NCBI RefSeq assembly: GCF_002953255.1
Contig: NZ_CP026498.1
Span: 142,728-206,727 of the forward strand
Direction: 5' to 3'
DNA length: 64,000 bases
Source: Streptomyces sp. CB01881
GTDB lineage: Bacteria > Actinomycetota > Actinomycetes > Streptomycetales > Streptomycetaceae
Below the pieces are notes generated by a model. The model saw nothing but the letters and a program-made list of their open reading frames with translations, had not been told where the DNA came from and did not search any database. Positions 63,161-64,000 of this stretch are shown here, piece after piece (the first letter of the stretch is position 1; each line of letters opens with the position of its first letter). Position numbers and translations under genes: made by a program.

Positions 63161-63460
63161 TCAGGCCAGGGCGTGCGTGAGGGCCGATGTCCAGTTCGCG
63201 AGGGCGCGGCGGGCCAGTCGGCTGTCGGGGGCGTAGCCCTCGAACAGGTGGAACGCTCCCGGTACGACGTGCAGCTCGGTGTGGACGCCGGCGGTCATGA
63301 GCCGCCGTCCGTACTCCATCGCCTCGTCCCGGAGGGCGTCGGCCTGGCAGATCTCGACGTACGCCGGGGGCAGGCCGGCGAGGTCCTGCGCACGGGCGGG
63401 GGCCGCGTACTGGTCGGCGGCGGCGGAACCGAGGTCCAGCACAGGGCGGCGCAGCATCGA
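63161..63460 (-). pseudogene. alpha/beta hydrolase (esterase/lipase) C-terminal fragment
   Basis: About 100 residues of an acetyl esterase-type alpha/beta hydrolase: LAGLPPAYVEICQADALRDE with the catalytic Asp and VPGAFHLFEGYAP with the catalytic His. The nucleophile serine and oxyanion HGG half are missing; upstream of about 63460 the frame stays open but is antisense to another gene fragment and no longer resembles a hydrolase. A truncated gene at a rearrangement junction. Confidence 0.7.
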
Positions 63461-63462
63461 CG

Positions 63463-63661
63463 GTGGCGCGACGAATACCGGGACCTCCGCGCCCGGCTCG
63501 ACCCGGACACCACGGCCCGCACCCGGCTGCTGACACTCGGCATCGCGCACGAGCAAGGCTATGTCGCGTTCTGGGAGGCGCTGGCGGCCGACCCGGAGGG
63601 GACCGGCGAGCCGGGGCCGGAGGGGACCGGCGAGCCGGGGCCGGAGCCAGGGAGCCCGTAG
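63463..63661 (+). pseudogene. C-terminal fragment of a regulator-like protein
   Basis: Plus-strand frame reading RRWRDEYRDLRARLDPDTTA and LTLGIAHEQGYVAFWEALAA, a helical tail like the C-terminal domain of PadR-type regulators, then a PEGTGEPG repeat to the stop. No N-terminal DNA-binding domain precedes it. It abuts the hydrolase fragment at about 63460. Family assignment is tentative. Confidence 0.35.
63595..63642 (+). repeat. 24-bp perfect tandem duplication
   Basis: Two identical 24-bp units, 63595-63618 and 63619-63642, starting GGAGGGGACCGGCGAGCCGG, followed by a partial third. In the plus frame each encodes an eight-residue PEGTGEPG-type unit. Confidence 0.85.
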
Positions 63662-63716
63662 CCGGGCGGAGCCCGCTCGGGTTTGCAGCACGGCACCGCG
63701 TCACCCGCCCATGACC

Positions 63717-63756
63717 CGCCCCGCCCGGCCCCCGAACCGCCCCCGGGGGCGGGGCG
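63717..63756 (+). terminator. GC-rich hairpin upstream of the last gene
   Basis: Arms CGCCCCGCCC (63717-63726) and GGGCGGGGCG (63747-63756); the interior also holds the perfect palindrome CCGCCCCCGGGGGCGG. Probably ends the preceding, truncated transcription unit. Confidence 0.5.
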
Positions 63757-63823
63757 ATTGCGTGTGTACGCGCCGACTGCGGTACAACACTGCAAATATG
63801 ACGATTGATCGGAGAGATCTGTA

Positions 63824-64000
63824 ATGAGCAAGTCAGCCCTGCCACGTCGCGGCCTGCTCGTGGGGGCGGCGGCCACGGTCATCGGGTGGAACACCGCCGG
63901 GCGTTCCTGGGCCGTCGCCCCCTCCGAGCGGACGGCCGAGGGGGTCGAGGCCGCCGGGGCCGGGGGTGCCGAGGAAACCGGCGCCTTCGCCGCGCTGCCG
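63824..64000 (+). CDS. Tat-exported protein, probably FAD-linked oxidoreductase, 3' partial
   Basis: The first 59 codons are visible. The N-terminus ALPRRGLLVGAAATVIGW is a twin-arginine signal, followed by an Ala/Gly/Glu-rich region. GGAGAG precedes the ATG, and the upstream region (63775-63820) is AT-rich and promoter-like. The start resembles secreted FAD/BBE-domain oxidoreductases of streptomycetes, but no catalytic domain is within the window, so the function is a guess. Confidence 0.6.
   Translation, partial: MSKSALPRRGLLVGAAATVIGWNTAGRSWAVAPSERTAEGVEAAGAGGAEETGAFAALP

Noticed and set aside
1..64000. tRNA, rRNA, transposase, integrase or prophage genes
   Set aside because: No tRNA-like or rRNA-like segment, transposase motif, att-site pair or phage gene was recognised on either strand by reading.

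Overview
The window reads like a high-GC actinomycete chromosome, most likely Streptomyces or Kitasatospora. Nearly every codon ends in G or C, many genes start with GTG, ribosome binding sites are GGAGG-like, and the gene families (CUT1 sugar importers without their own ATPase, secreted phospholipase D, secreted S8 protease, DUF1876, DUF1918, repeated universal stress proteins) are typical of that group. No rRNA, tRNA, CRISPR, prophage or transposase gene was recognised.

Bases 1-11200 form an alpha-galactoside region. The 3' end of a secreted GH27 alpha-galactosidase with two NPCBM domains converges on galT-galK. Upstream of these on the same strand is an operon for a LacI regulator, a cytosolic GH36 alpha-galactosidase, two ABC permeases and a Tat-type solute-binding lipoprotein. 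A PLP aminotransferase gene carrying a perfect LacI-like operator precedes it. Imported galactosides would be hydrolysed by GH36 and galactose handled by GalK and GalT; galE is not here. Bases 11300-15000 hold a MacB/FtsX-type ABC exporter pair.

Bases 15091-39722 are the most unusual part: a low-oxygen or dormancy-type island. It carries four tandem-domain universal stress proteins, phosphoketolase, two CBS-BON proteins, an MBL/beta-CASP protein, DUF1918, bifunctional AdhE, pyruvate formate-lyase with its activase, a transhydrogenase-alpha/alanine-dehydrogenase-like protein, a PhoU-like protein, DUF1876 and DUF4389. A 5-oxoprolinase lies within it. Several genes are damaged: phosphoketolase has two compensating frameshifts, AdhE has one that places it in frame with PflB, and remnants of PEP synthase and a PPOX protein remain. 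Short GC palindromes of the form GGGNC-N4-GNCCC recur upstream of the island's transcription units, recalling DosR/DevR-type boxes. No DevR/DevS pair is in the window.

Bases 39936-43857 hold ArsR-SulP-ArsR plus a small acidic protein, then a MarR pair. Bases 43941-49755 hold a GNAT, a LysR divergent from an epimerase/aldo-keto reductase pair, and several hypothetical proteins. Bases 50290-53123 are pseudouridine catabolism (psuK, psuG) with a divergent LysR. Bases 53188-57088 encode two secreted enzymes, an S8 protease and phospholipase D. The rest is a membrane protein, phosphoglucomutase, YciI, cupin, aldo-keto reductase, hypothetical genes, two gene fragments meeting tail to tail near 63460, and the start of a Tat-exported protein cut by the window end.
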